Source of the DNA: Monocercomonoides exilis
Taxonomy: Eukaryota > Preaxostyla > Oxymonadida > Polymastigidae
Reading direction: 5' to 3'
DNA length: 64,000 nt
NCBI GenBank assembly: GCA_001643675.2
Contig: LSRY02000043.1
Location: forward strand, 62,001 to 126,000
Shown: positions 42,901 to 55,555 of the stretch, piece by piece
How the letters are laid out: each line of letters begins with the position of its first letter
How positions within the stretch are numbered: the first letter of the stretch is position 1
Made by a program: the position numbers and the translations under genes
The notes under the pieces: model-generated
Seen by the model: only the letters and a program-made list of their open reading frames with translations
What the model was told of the DNA's origin: nothing
Database searches by the model: none

Positions 42901-45900
42901 ACGATTACAATTGATTCATTCAACTTTGATTATTCATCAATGATTAATGATAAAACTCTGTTTGTTGGGAGTGATAGCTATCATTCAAACAAAGATTTAT
43001 TCATGTTCCTCGTTCCATACAACTCATTTGAGATATTTATCTCGTCTAGCGGATTTGATGTTACACGTTGTGGAAGTGAGGAAGAGCCATGTTTCACGAT
43101 GTGGAAAGGGATGAAAAACATGAAAAAGGAGATTGGAGCGAAAACAATTCAGATTGAAGGATCAACAATTATTCAAGATTCATATGATCTTTCCAATTAT
43201 CAGATCAAAAAGGATGTGAAGATGGGAGATGAAGAAACAAAAGCAACATTGAATTTTGAAAAGGCGATTGGAAGTCAACTAGAATATTTCATAGTGAATG
43301 ATATACATCTTGAATTGACAAATATCCAGCTCCGATTAACATCTGAATTTGAGAACTCAGCCAAAACGATCATTTCGAACAGAGCTGGTGATTTAATATT
43401 ATCTGGATGCTCATTCCATTCAGAAGCAGGAGTTACAAATGGATTTGATTGTGTATTTGTGGATATGATTGGAGGCAGTGTGGAGGTGAATGATTTATCG
43501 ATGGAATCATGCAATGTTGGAAACAGCATTTTTGCCATTCACGATACTGAAATTACTTGTCATTTTGTGAATGTTCGAGTGGAATCGTTGAATGAAAGTG
43601 GAGGTTGCATTTTTTCAATCAAGAAATCTGAAACAACAACAAAAACAAATGAAGTGAGTGAGGAAATGAATCTTGTGATTGAGAAATCATCATTTTCGGG
43701 AGTGAAGAGAAGTGACAACGGAGCAAGCATTTTGGAATCAAAGAGTGAGAAAAAGATTTGTTTGGTTGTGAATGAGAGCAACATCACAGAAGACAAAGCA
43801 GAAATGAGTGAAAAAGGAGGAGCCATATTCTTCACATTAGGTGCATCTGGATCAATGAAGATGATCGACTCAACAATCAGTCAATGCAGCTGCAGTATTA
43901 GTTCAGGGAGAGGAGGAGGGGTGTATCTGGCAACAAAGGAAAGAGGAGATTTGAATTTCACATTTGTGGGAATGAAGTTCAGTTCAAACACAGCAAAAGT
44001 GGGAAAAGATATTTTCATTGAATGTTTCAACATCACATTGCAGATCAATGAGAGCCAATTCCAGTTTGATCTTCGAGAAGGCTATTACGATCGTTTCAAC
44101 GCGATATTTGGAAGAGATTATTGCGAACACCAAAGCAACACAGATCTAATTGGGTTTGTAACGATCCATCAGAGTGACACAATCATTGTATGCAGTGTGA
44201 ATGGATCGGATGAAAGACAATGTGGAACAAACACACTTCCATGTTATTCGATTGAACATGGACTGATGCATCTGACCTCAGATATTCTGAGTCTGATATT
44301 CGTTGTTGAAGAGAGTTTGATTGGTGATGAGATAAATCTGAACGAGATGAGTTTGAATTCGAAAAGCAGAGATTTGTGTAAAGTTGAAGTAAAATCGAAC
44401 ATTGAAAGAACAAGTGAGGCTTTGGTGACAACAACAGGAACAGTCTCATTGGTGAGAGTGAACTTTGCGTTTGATTCGTATTTCATCTCTTCACATGAAT
44501 CATTGATATTACCAGAGGGAGGAATTCTTGAAATTATGAATTGTTCATTCACAACAAAACAATTGACAGAAGGAGTTAATGATGCTTTTGCGAGCATTCC
44601 ATTTCGTCTCATAAATATGGAAAAAGGAGAAATACAACTTGATGGATGTGCAATGTCAAATCTCATTATTCATGAATCTGCATTGCATCTTTCTTCTCAA
44701 CTTCCATCAGTAATTGATTCATTGACGATTAGCAATTCAACAATTTCAAAATCTCTGATAGATATTAATGAATGTGGTCAATTAACAATCAAGGATTTCA
44801 AAACAAAAAATATCTCAGTTGAAGGAAATGAAGAATCATTGATATCTTTTTTGTCAATGAAAAAGACAATTCAATTGACAAATTGCTCAATAGGCGGAGT
44901 GAGATCAAAGACCACAAAAGGGAAATTGATGAAATTGAAGGATTGCACAGATGTTTCAATGGACAATTGTATTTTTGATGGAAGTTCAAAGGAAAGAAAT
45001 GATCAGTCTTTGAATGAAAAAGAAGAGATGTGCAGATGGGATGGATCTCTTGTGGATGTTGTGAAGAGTTCAGTGATGATGAAAGACATAACAATCTCGA
45101 ATTCACCAGAAGGTGGAATAACAATGAGTGGAGGGAATGTGAAGATTGAGAAAGGAGAGTTCATTGACAACAATCCATCGATTGAAGGATATTCATCGCT
45201 GAGAAGGAATATCATCTGTTCCAATTCTGGGACATTGAATGTGATGAGTTTGAAAGGAGGAGATGGTTGGAAGGATAATTCATCACTTTGGATGTTGGAT
45301 GAAGGGTGCAGTTTTGAAGGGATTGTTTCCGAAAGGGATTCGTCATTCTTCATTCCAGTGTTGGAGAGTGTCGAGGCAAAAGAAGAGACAGATAGAATGA
45401 AATTGGTATTTAAAGGATTGCTTCTTGTTCCGTGCAATTTGTCATTCTCAGTTGTGAAGAGAAAAGGAGAAGAGAAAGAGATTGAAAAACATGATTTTGA
45501 TGGAAATGGGTTTTTGTCAGAAAGAGAAGTTGAAGGAAGCGTTGCGAAAGATATTATCAGCAGTTTTGGAGATGAAATAGAAGTGAGTGTGCATGTTTTG
45601 TTTGGCAACGCAGAATCTCCTTCATCAACACATTCATTCATCCTGAAGAATGCAAGTATTACTCCTACAAAAGATGATGAAAGAATCTCAAAGGGAGGAA
45701 ATTCGAATGGAAATATATCTTCATGGGCAATGATTATAATTGTTGTATTTGTGTTGTTGTTTATAATTGTTTTGATTATTTCAATTATTGTTACAATAAG
45801 ATGGAGAAGGACAAAAGAAGAGGCAAGAAAATACAAAGAGATTGTTGATGATAACATCAAAAAGGATGCGAAGGCGTTTGAGATGGTGACGATGGAGATG

Positions 45901-47106
45901 GCACCCGAGGAGCGGTGGAGGAGAGCTGGAGGGGAGGTTGAGAAGATGAATGAAGAGAATGGAAAGAAGAGAATATACGAGACGAATATGCAACATTCAG
46001 AGTCATCTGAGCATCTTTTGAGTGAGAGTGACTCCACAGAATATATTCTTGGAAAGGATTCAGACAAGGTTCCAGAATGGGTGTTGGAGGAGGTGGATGA
46101 GAAGGAGTGGGAGGAAGAGATTCAAAAGAAATCGCCATCACCTTCCATTTCGTCAACAGACACCGAAACCACATTTGTTCGAGGGGAGGATCTGTGCCCA
46201 ACCACCTCGTCGATGTCGAATCTGGTGGATGCGATGGCCTGTTCATCGCCTCATGAGAAGCTGATTGTGGATCTGAGGGATTCGCTGTTCATGTTGTTGC
46301 ATGGGAGGAATGAGAAGAAGGAGATGGCAATTGGCTCGTTGAAAGAAAGAGAGGTGACAGGAGCGCAGATCCTGTTCTGGGTGGCGAATGGGGCACTCCA
46401 CTCGTTTGATGAAATGAGCAATCCTCTTTCATCTCTTGCCAACCTCAGTCCTCACATTGTTCTGTTTTCCGAACACATGGTTATCTGCATTGCCCTCCAC
46501 TCCGACTGCACCTCTTCCTCCGATGATTCGGACTCATCATCCATCTCATCATCGACAGTTGCGACGTCTGCAAGTGATGATGATGGCGATAGAGATTCTC
46601 TGCCATCATCAGCGTTTGAGGAGGAGGACGATTTCAAAAAAGAGTGTCTGAGGTGGAAGGCGCCAGAACTGCTGATGAACAAGAACATGGGGGCAACAAA
46701 GGAGTCAGTGGCATTCTCGATTGGGATGATGCTGTGGGTGTGCCTGACGCTGGAGGTGCCGTTTGGGGAGTATGCGGCAGAGGTGGCGGGGCAGAAGATC
46801 AAAGATGGGGAGAGGCCGGATGTGTCGAGGGTGTGTGAGTCGTCGGTGAGGGAGCTGGTGGGGAGGTGTGTGTGCGAGAAAGTGGGGAACAGGCCATCTC
46901 TGGATGAGATAAAGCGGGAGACGTTCAAGGATTTTGTGGGAGGGGCAGTGGTGATGACGATGTCGGATGCGGTTGGGGTTGGGGCTGAGGAGGAGTCGAG
47001 ATATGTGAGAGAAGAAGGGAGTGGCAGCACAAAGAAGGAAAGGAGCAGGGAAGAGGCAGCAGACAGGGCGAAGGATGAAGGGACAGAGCAGCAAATGAGT
47101 CAATGA
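39980..47106 (+). pseudogene. 3' part of the beta-helix/transmembrane/kinase-like surface receptor gene
   Basis: It continues the gene from 35279 in frame (total 3431 codons with the stop). About 1900 residues of Gly/Ser/Asn-rich beta-helix-type repeats come first: GGGIYVGLKG, GRGGGMFV, KGGGMMISIG, GKGGGGLSVSL. They carry regular Cys motifs (CGFEAFRCLTVDYC, CGYEDYPCSTIEEA, CGSEEEPCFTMW). One transmembrane helix follows at about 45724-45797 (MIIIVVFVLLFIIVLIISIIV). The cytosolic part ends in a kinase-like C-lobe: RWKAPELL, SVAFSIGMMLWVCLTLEVPFGEY, RPSLDEIKRE. No HRD catalytic loop, glycine loop or DFG is visible, and an acidic Ser insert fills that place. So it is probably a pseudokinase. The 3' part is intact, but the gene is cut upstream. 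Confidence 0.85.
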
Positions 47107-48082
47107 GCAAATTGTGTGCAGAGCATACTTCTCAGAAGTTGTTGAGCTTGTGGAGAGATGTGAGAATGTGAGGTTGCTGAAGATTGAACGAGTTTCGATT
47201 ATGTTGGCAACTGTCAGGAAGAGGAAACACAGAAGGGTTGGAGTTGTGGGCACATTGCGAATGGGTGTTGGCTGGCTGCTTGGATTGCGTTGGCTGAACA
47301 CCCTGTGATGTGCAAGGGCTGATGAATATGTATTGTTTGCATGTATTTTGTTTGCATGTATTTTGTTTGCATGTATTTTGTTTGTATGTATTTATAATTG
47401 CATCTGAAACACTTCATTGTCTTTTTCTTCAAACTTTCATTGTGTGAGTGGAAGTGTGATTTTGGGAGAGATGCCTCATGTGTGTATGTATTTGTTTTTT
47501 TCAATGTATTTTTTGAGTTCAACCGTCATTTTCAAAAACAATATATAATCAACTATTTTCTTGTTCTTTTTTTTTCCTTTTTTGAAAATGCCAATGAGAA
47601 AAATCTTGTTCTTGAACAATAAATTAACATTGTCCCTATTTCTGATTGAGCTTTCATAAATATGTGAAACTCTTTGAATAATCATGGGTTAAGCCTTTCA
47701 CTGGATTGGGATTTTTGAAAAAGATAAATGACAAAACATGAATAATTTGTATTTTGTGATTGATAATTTCTTATTCTGTTATTCTCTCATCAATCCAAAA
47801 AGTTTCGCACGAAAGTATTGTGCAGAAGTATTCTTTATGGTTGAGATATTCTTGGGAAAAAACGCAGATTAATAACAGTTTTGGCAGGCAATAACTTTGT
47901 ACACAAATTTTTTTCGATTTGTACATTTTTTGGTAGTTTTCAAGTTTGTTAAAAAAGTGATAAAATGAGAATAAAAAATAAAATTATGATTATAATTTGT
48001 ATTTTTTGTGTTTTTTAGAATATTTATTGATAAAAATTGAACCAAAATAAGATTATGCATCAGATCAGTTACATTTTTTACG
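47107..48082. other. Intergenic spacer with a short tandem repeat
   Basis: This is the 3' flank of the receptor gene and the 5' flank of the isochorismatase-like gene. Other than the 15-bp tandem repeat at 47328-47393, only AT-rich sequence is seen. The small ORF at 47114-47308 has no family features. Confidence 0.7.
47328..47393. repeat. 15-bp tandem repeat (about 4 units)
   Basis: The unit TTTGCATGTATTTTG is repeated with slight changes (first unit shortened, last with G to T-type changes), about 225 bp after the receptor stop codon. Confidence 0.85.
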
Positions 48083-48646
48083 ATGGAAGATTCAAGGAAA
48101 GGATTAGTTATTGTTGACATTCAAAATGATTACTTCCAAGGAGGACGCAATCCATTGTCAAATCAAGAATCTGCTGCTGTTAATGCGCTAAAAGTTTTAA
48201 ACGAATTCAGAAAAGCAAAATTGCCCGTGTTTATAATTCAGCATATTAATGAGGATCCTGCTTCGCGTTTTTTCATAAAAAACACTGAAGGAGTAAAACT
48301 TCATGAAGGACTTGAACCTCGAGAAGGAGAACAACATATCGTCAAACATGTCCCAAGTTCATTCGTTGGAACAACACTTCTTGAGGAACTTAAAAAGGAA
48401 AATATTTCTGAAGTTGTTGTTATCGGAAGCATGAGTAATATGTGTATTGATTCTACAGCTCGTGATTCAGTCCATTTGGGTTTCAAGACAACAGTAATTC
48501 ATGACTGCTGTGCTGCAATGGATCTTTGCTTTGGAGAAACAAAAATTCCATCTCCAACTGTCCACGCAACATTCATGGCTGCATTAGCAATGCTTGCACA
48601 GGTGACAGACACAGAAACATTTTTAAAAACAATTCAAAAATGTTAA
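48083..48646 (+). CDS. Isochorismatase-family cysteine hydrolase
   Basis: Single-exon ORF, 187 aa, the usual size for the family. The catalytic triad of isochorismatase/nicotinamidase-type hydrolases can be placed: Asp12 (VIVDIQNDYF), Lys88 (VKHVPSSF) and Cys121 (GSMSNMCIDSTARD). The cis-peptide region precedes the Cys as expected. HxNE after the second strand (QHINEDPASRFF) and the final HATFMAALAML helix also match. Members hydrolyse isochorismate, amides or nicotinamide. The substrate cannot be told here; the lack of the DxH...H metal site argues against nicotinamidase. Bacterial-type sequence, so a transfer origin is plausible. No signal peptide, so probably cytosolic. Confidence 0.93.
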   Translation: MEDSRKGLVIVDIQNDYFQGGRNPLSNQESAAVNALKVLNEFRKAKLPVFIIQHINEDPASRFFIKNTEGVKLHEGLEPREGEQHIVKHVPSSFVGTTLLEELKKENISEVVVIGSMSNMCIDSTARDSVHLGFKTTVIHDCCAAMDLCFGETKIPSPTVHATFMAALAMLAQVTDTETFLKTIQKC

Positions 48647-49114
48647 CATTATTGCCACTGATTGTGCCAGATTACAAATACAATTTTTTGAAGTATTATG
48701 AATAATGTTTTGTTTTTATTGTAAATGCTATGTTCGTATTTTCTTTTTAGTGACGCAATCCTTTTTATTGAAGTTATTTATTTTTTTATCATCATATTTT
48801 TGGGATTTACAACTAAAGATTGATTGCGTTCGAGTGTTATTGTTTTCCTCATGATTGTGCTTCTTGGTTTTTGAAAATTGTTGGAGTGGAAATATCAATT
48901 AAAGAATGAAAAATTATATTGTTCAAAATGCAGTTGATTAATTGGAATTATTCGCAGTTTATTTTTGACTTTTAAGAGAAACATTCATAGTTATTTTTTG
49001 AAAATAAAATTTGTCATTCATGTTCGAATCGAGAAAGAAAACTATCCATTATTAAAAATCAGGAACATCCATTTTTTTTTTAACAAAAAGGCAGAAACGC
49101 TTTTGTATCCGTAA
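48647..49114. other. AT-rich intergenic spacer
   Basis: No ORF, repeat or tRNA-like structure is seen. A GTTCGAATC string at about 49023 resembles a tRNA T-loop, but nothing around it folds as a tRNA. Confidence 0.65.
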
Positions 49115-52100
49115 ATGGGTTTGAAAGCTTGGTAGCATATGTTTTTTGACATTTATTTTCTTTAAATTCAGAACGACACGGACAAGACGATGATACAAGT
49201 TTGAATTTGTATTTTTCGAAGGGTATTGTGAAAATTTAATTTCTTTTGAATTGTTAATTGCAAATTTTAGGGGGAGTCAAGCTCGTTGATGTGCCACTTG
49301 CTTTCACAATTGAGCAGCTGCAACATTATTTTGCTGAAGCAGGAACAATTGAAAGAATCCACAAACAAAAGAAGCCACTAACAGTTCAAGGATATATTTT
49401 TATTTATTTCGCCAACCAAGAGAGTGCTCAATTTGTTTTACAGCATTCTGTCGTTGTTATTGATGGAGCTGAGTATGCTGTTCAACCTGCATACAAAAAC
49501 AAAACTATTGCTGTTCAAGGAAATTTATCGCAAACAACAATCGAAAAATTGGCAGTCCTTTTAACGTATTGAATCTTTCTTTTTATTTAAAATTTGTTTA
49601 ACTTTTTATATTCATTGCTTTTATTAAAATAGGAGGCGCTTTGGAAAAATCACTGGGATATCGCTTTCAAATGATCGGAAGCTTTGCTTTTTTCAATTTG
49701 AACTTCGTTCACAAGCCATAAAAGTACATAATAAATTATTGCAGGATCCGGAATGTCCTGCTCATATTTCGCTTTCTTGGGCCAATGTGTTTATTACTAA
49801 AACAACAATGCCATTTATTGTAGTGAGCAAATCAAAGACGGAAATCAGTTTAGAAACCACTAAATCTTTAGTACAAAACGAGCTTGCGAAATTTTTTGGG
49901 GACGATGCCTTTATGGCTCGTCAGATTACACGACTGAGCCCCAATCTTGATGGTGTTCAATCGAAAGTCTCACGTATGTCATCGTCTTTTCCGAGCGTGC
50001 TGGGAGACAAACCAGCCATCCGCTTCGACTCCGTTACGATTCCATACGAAAAATACTCGCAGCAGAAGTTCGGGTTCATCACTCTCCCGTCGCTTTATCT
50101 TCTTGTTGTGTCTCTCTCCTTTCTCGACGGCTTCACTCCGAACGGGCAGGTCAACATCCACTTCTGCCCAACCATCTACCTGGACCCAGCATACGAGCAC
50201 CCTTGCACCCTGAAGAAGGAGAAGATCCGCTTCTTCTGCCGTAACTCGCCATCACACGTATCTTTATCGTCGCCATCGCCAATGCCAATGTCTATGCCAA
50301 TGCACTATTCATCCTCCCGCCACGCTCCTGTCCCTGTTCCCACCTCCACTCCCGCCCCTGCCTCTACCTCTGCATCTGCTTCTGCTTCTGCCTCTAATTC
50401 TACCTCTTCTTCTGCCTCTGCCTCACCAACACGTGAGCAAAAGCACCAAAACGCCCTTTCAATCTACCGCCCGTCTCCTCTGGACATCCCCAACAGCATC
50501 CTCCCCCTCCCCCAGCCGTCCAGCAAGTCGCCTGACCCGATCTCCCGCTCTCCGTCGCCTGCTGCCCCTGCCTTCTCTGCCCGCCCTGCCGCCAACAGCA
50601 TGCTCCCCATGTACCACTCCCTCGACGTGTCCCCCTTGGCTCTGTCGCAGTCCCACTCCCAGTCGCGTTTCTCTGCCTCTCTCCTCACTTCCCCCACATA
50701 CTCCGCCAGCCTCTCTGCCTTCGCTCCGTTCACTCAGCCTTTCCTCTCCCACACTCCACAGCCGGCTACCCCAAAGTCCACATCTCCGTCTTCTCCTGTC
50801 CTTGAGCCCTTCTCGTCGCAGCAGTATGGAAGCAGCCACTTCTTCGGGGGATCACAGTATTTCTATCGCTCTCCAACAAGTTCGTCTCCGCTGTCTGCCA
50901 CACAAAACTTGGTCTCTAATACTTATTTACCGTCATCATCATCATCAGCATCGTCTTCTTCTTCTCCTTCTTTCAACCCCCTTCATTACTCTCTGGGAAG
51001 CAATCAACCTCGTGCCATATCTTCCACATCTCCTTCGCTTCCCAACAGCTCATCATCTTCTTCCTCTTCTTCCTCTTCCTATCAATCTATCGCGAATATT
51101 TCAACTTCCAATCATCTGTCTTCTGCTCTCTTCCACTCCACTCTCATTTCCTCTTCCTCTTCCTCATCTGCATCTTCTCATCAGTCGGCATTCCAGACTC
51201 TCAAGTCAACCTCAAAGACTTTCCCAACTCCTTCCATTTTGTCTTCTCCTTTCTCTTCTTCATTCTCTCAGCCAAACACTCACCATCAATCCAGCAGTGT
51301 CATCAAAGACCCTCTCTTAGCCACACCTCGCCTGCTGCAGAGTGGAGAAGGTGCACATTCATCTGACTCTTCTTCTTCTTCTTCATTTGTCCATCCGAAA
51401 TCCCGCTCGCCTTCAACACCCAACAGCAGCAGTAATATCGTAAGTAGCATCAATAACAATAACAATAATAGCAATAATAATAATTGTAACCAAATTCCTC
51501 AGATCACACGAACCATCTTCCAGAAGTCGCTCCTCTCGCCCACAGGCAGCTGGACACCTGCAGACTACTTCTCAGCCCAGTCACGTCTGCCGCCGCTGCT
51601 GCCATCGCCTGGCAGAAGCGACTCGTTCGCCACTCTCTCGCCACACGACCCGAATGAAGCAGCCCATCCGCCTCTGCCGAAGCAGCACTCACGAAGCACA
51701 CTACAGTCCTTTCAGGCAAATCCATCACTGCCGACAACTCCGTCACAGGCACAAATATCTGCTGGCTCTTCTTCTTCTTCTTCTTCCATCACGTTTTCTC
51801 CTTCTCATCATCTGATATCTGCTCGGCCACAAACCTCTTTACCATTTGATCCAAGTCTTGCTGATAGCTCATTCGTATACCCTTCCTCCTCCTCTTCCTC
51901 TTCCTCTTCTTCTTCTCTCACCAACCCAATCAACTCTGCTTCTAACAGCAGTAATAGCAGCAGCAGCAGCAGTGGTAGCTATCCAAACAACAGCTCATGT
52001 ACTCATTCTCCTGTCTTTTCAATGAGTGTCAACAACATCACTCTTCCAATGTCGCCATATTCTCTCCAGTCTTCTGGCAAGCCCTTTGCCCCGGCTGTGA

Positions 52101-55100
52101 TTGAGCGCTATTCTACTTCTAGTTCTAATGCTTATTCTTCTTCTTCCTCCTCTTCTTCTTCCTCTTCTTCTTCTTCTTCCTCCTCCTCGTCGGCCTCTTC
52201 CTCTTCTTCTGCTGTTCAGTCAGAAGAGAGACACAGAGATTCCATGGCCATTCCTTCACGCGATGGCTCTGTTCTCTCATCTCTTCATTCAAAATATACT
52301 TTTCCTCTTTCCAAATCGTCTGGAGTGTCTGCTGCGCAAACAGCTTTTTCTCTTCCTCCTCCTCCTCCATCGGCTTCTTCCTCTTCTTTTTCTTCTCTTT
52401 CAAATGTGCTTCAAACAGATTCCTCCGGCCGTTTTGTGACTTTGTCTCGGCAGGACTTCGACGAGCTGATGAATTACGCAAAGTTCTTCTTCGACTGCCT
52501 CTCCACACCCGCAGCCAAGCAGCTGATGAGCATCCTGCAGCAGACCGCCCCTCAATTGCATTCACATTCCAATTCTCATTCAAATGCACACTCTGATTCT
52601 GCTAGTCCATCCATTCCTATGCAATCTGCTTTTTCGCAGCAGATGCCACAAATACCTAAGTTAAGTCAATTAAGTCAGATGCCTCAGTTGCCTCAACTTC
52701 CACAACTGTCTCAGATGAATCAGATGAATCAAGTGACTCAACTTCCTCCAATCCCACCAATGCTGCCGATCCCTCCAATTCCTTCTATTCCTCAAATGCC
52801 TTCAATTCCCTCAATGCAATCGCTGAATGAGCAACCACAGGACTATCAGTCGTATCGTTCAAACAGTCGGAGCAGAAGAAGAGCAGAAGAAGGTCCAATT
52901 GAGCAGAGCTATGCATCTTCTTCTTCATCATCATCTTCTTCTTCTTCTCCATCTTCATTCAATCCACCTCTGTCGCTGTATACTTCGATGCCGCTTACTC
53001 CCATCTCCACAAAGACGCTGAGCTCATTCTCTCAGTCAACCAGCAACAACCCCAATGGCACATCGAATAATAACAATAATAATAACATTGCCACAGGCTT
53101 CCCTCCTTCTGCTCTGCCTGAACAGGAGCTGTCTCCACTGCACCATTACTCAAACTTCACTGGATGCGTTCGCTCCTCTTACAAGCCATTTGAGCCGCAC
53201 AAGCAGCACATTTCGTTTCCTTCCATCCAAATCGACAGATCAGACGAGGGAGAGATGGCGATACCTCCCAAACAGAAGGAATACAACGGCGTGCGACAGG
53301 ATGTTCCATTACTTTCTCCTAATGCTCCTTCATCTGCTTCCTCTTCTTCTTCCTCCTCCTCCTCCTCCTCTTCTTCTTCCTTTGATGAATCTTCTTCAAT
53401 CGATGATTCTTCCATGCTCCGCACGAAGTCCATGCCAGCCATCCCGACGACTGTTTCGCCTCTTTTCGTCTTGTTCGATCCAAATGGCAGCAGAGACAAT
53501 GCACACGGCAATCCGCAGCCTGTGTCCCCCATCCAGTCACTTGCAGCGCCGGGTGCTTTGGAATTCTCTGAATCTACGTCCACACTCAACACAGCAGGGT
53601 TTGTGCTGTTGCAAGACAATGCAACTGCAAAGGAGGCATCTTATCCACAAAGCAGAATAATTTCTCCATCTTCTCCCTCTGCTGGCAACTGTCATTCAGT
53701 TGAACATCCAGAAATCTCTTTCACACCAAACTTGAACATGCCCCTGACTGCAGTTCCAGTCAAACCACGGCGTCAGCAGCTGAACAGCTCTGCTGCTTGC
53801 TTTTCTCCTTCAATCAACCATTTTGCTGCATCTTCAGCATCTGCCCCATCCATTTCTACAGCATCGCGTCCATTTGAGCAGTCTTATTTGTCTGGAAAGA
53901 GTGACTCTTATGCTTCAACAGGCACACCTCCACCGTATCCAATACTTTTGCCACGCACTTCTGCTGGAAGAAAGGAGCAAATTGCATACGACGATGGACT
54001 GGTTGACCACAGCAACCCGCTGAAATACGAGCAGAATGCAAAGTCAAAATATTTAGTTCCTCCTTCGCTGCAGACACAGCCTTCTTTCAACAGCAGAAGC
54101 AGCAGAAATGGTGGAAGTGGTGGAGTGGGTGGGTTTTCGTATGACATTCATTCTCTTACAATTCCATTGGAAACATGTACAAATGTTGTGCAGACTGTGG
54201 ATGTGACGATGGGACAGGACGATGTTGCTGGGATGGCATTGTCATCTTCCACCCATCTGGTGCCACCAGCGTCTATTGTTAGTGTTCCTCAGTCAGGCAG
54301 CTCCTCTTTAATACCTTCATCATCATCATCGTCTGCATCTTCTTCATCTTCATTGCCTTTGCTTGCATCTTCCTCCTCTTCGTCTTCTTCTTCGTCTCTG
54401 CTGGATCCAAATTCGATGAGTTTTATTCCGAGCAGCTCAATGGACAGAGGAGGAAACGTGTCATTGACAAACCTGGTGGCCTATCAGAATGTTGCTGATA
54501 TGTCCCACACATCGCAGCTGATTAATGGCCAAGCTGTGTCGATGACTCAGAATGGCCAGCCACTTTCACAAACACAGCAATCACAGGATTTTATTCAGCA
54601 CGGCTTTTCACCCCTGCTTGACACGACACTCCACAATCAATACTTCGACCAGGCAGACGCTGTTAATCCAGTCTCCTTTGCGTCTGTCCCAATGCAGCGC
54701 AGGATGGTAAAGCCCGCTACTGACAACTTCCTTTTGCTGAAAATACCCACTTCCCCTTCCTCCCCATCAACATCAGGCACCATCACACCCGAAGTGTCAA
54801 TCACTCTGTCTTCTTCCTCGTCCTCTTCGTCTGTCTCGACTTCTCCCACTGCAACGGCAACAGCCACTGCCTCAGCTTCAGCAACTGCATCGCAATCGCC
54901 CACAGCCACAGTCACTGTCACCAACACAGTCACAGCCACAGCTACTGTCTCTGGAATGTCTTCTGCTGGCCTGGAGACGATGACGCCGACCAGCATCTCA
55001 GGCACAACTGCCACAACAGCCACGACAATCACACCTTCCACAACAATATCGATGTCACTCCCTTCGTCCAATCCGGACTCACTCTTGTCGCAGAAGCAGC

Positions 55101-55555
55101 CGTCCACACGCAGCGAGCGGAAGAACTTGGCATTGGCTGTGATGGAGCAGGCGACAGAGCCGAAGATGGCAGTCCCGAAGTTCGTGAAGACACTGCGGCA
55201 TTCGCGGAGTGCGCAAGATGTGCGGACGCTGAAGACACACAGCAAAGTGAGGGGCAAGCACGATGGACCACAAAAGCAGAGGCATCTGGCGGTTCCGCAA
55301 CGGAGCAGACAGAACGAGACGCGGCTGAGCAGCAACCTGTTCAGAGGCAACACACAGGCAGAAAAGGGGACCAAGCCGAGAGTGGGCAGGAAGATGCTGC
55401 GGATCGACACGAAGACGCGGTCGTACAAAGACGACGAGACGTATGCAACAGAGATGACAGTCGGAGATTGCTTCGACGAGGAATTGTCGTGCTCGTCGTT
55501 TCGGTGCTCTGTGGACTGCCATTCGGATGAGCCGGGGTATTCGCATCGCAAATAG
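49115..55555 (+). CDS. Large RNA-binding protein: two N-terminal RRM-like domains and a Ser-rich body, 4 exons
   Basis: Model: join(49115..49118,49172..49222,49271..49565,49633..55555); 6273 nt, 2090 aa. RRM-like domain 1: GVKLVDVPLAFTIEQLQHYFAEAGTI, then GYIFIYFANQESAQFVL. RRM 2: NKTIAVQGNLSQTT...LAVLLTRRFGKITGI, then KLCFFQFELRSQAIKVHNKL. A globular-looking region follows (residues about 210-310: FPSVLGDKPAIRFDSVTI, GFITLPSLYLLVVSLSFL). Then come some 1600 residues of Ser/Pro/Gln/Asn-rich sequence with poly-Ser and a repeated Leu/Ser/Gln/Met/Pro stretch near 52,660-52,830. A small helix (LSRQDFDELMNYAKFFF) and a basic tail (KFVKTLRHSRSAQDVRTLK) end it. It is probably an mRNA regulator. The first coding exon is proposed to be only ATGG, because no other start joins in phase. 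Confidence 0.8.

Noticed and set aside
47114-47308. 64-codon ORF just after the receptor stop
   Set aside because: No homology features; it lies in the 3' flank and probably within the UTR.
47328-47393. CRISPR-like array
   Set aside because: The 15-bp units are contiguous with no spacers; an ordinary tandem repeat in a eukaryotic genome.
49015-49040. tRNA T-loop-like GTTCGAATC
   Set aside because: No matching acceptor, D or anticodon arms within 80 bases. I found no convincing tRNA or rRNA gene anywhere.
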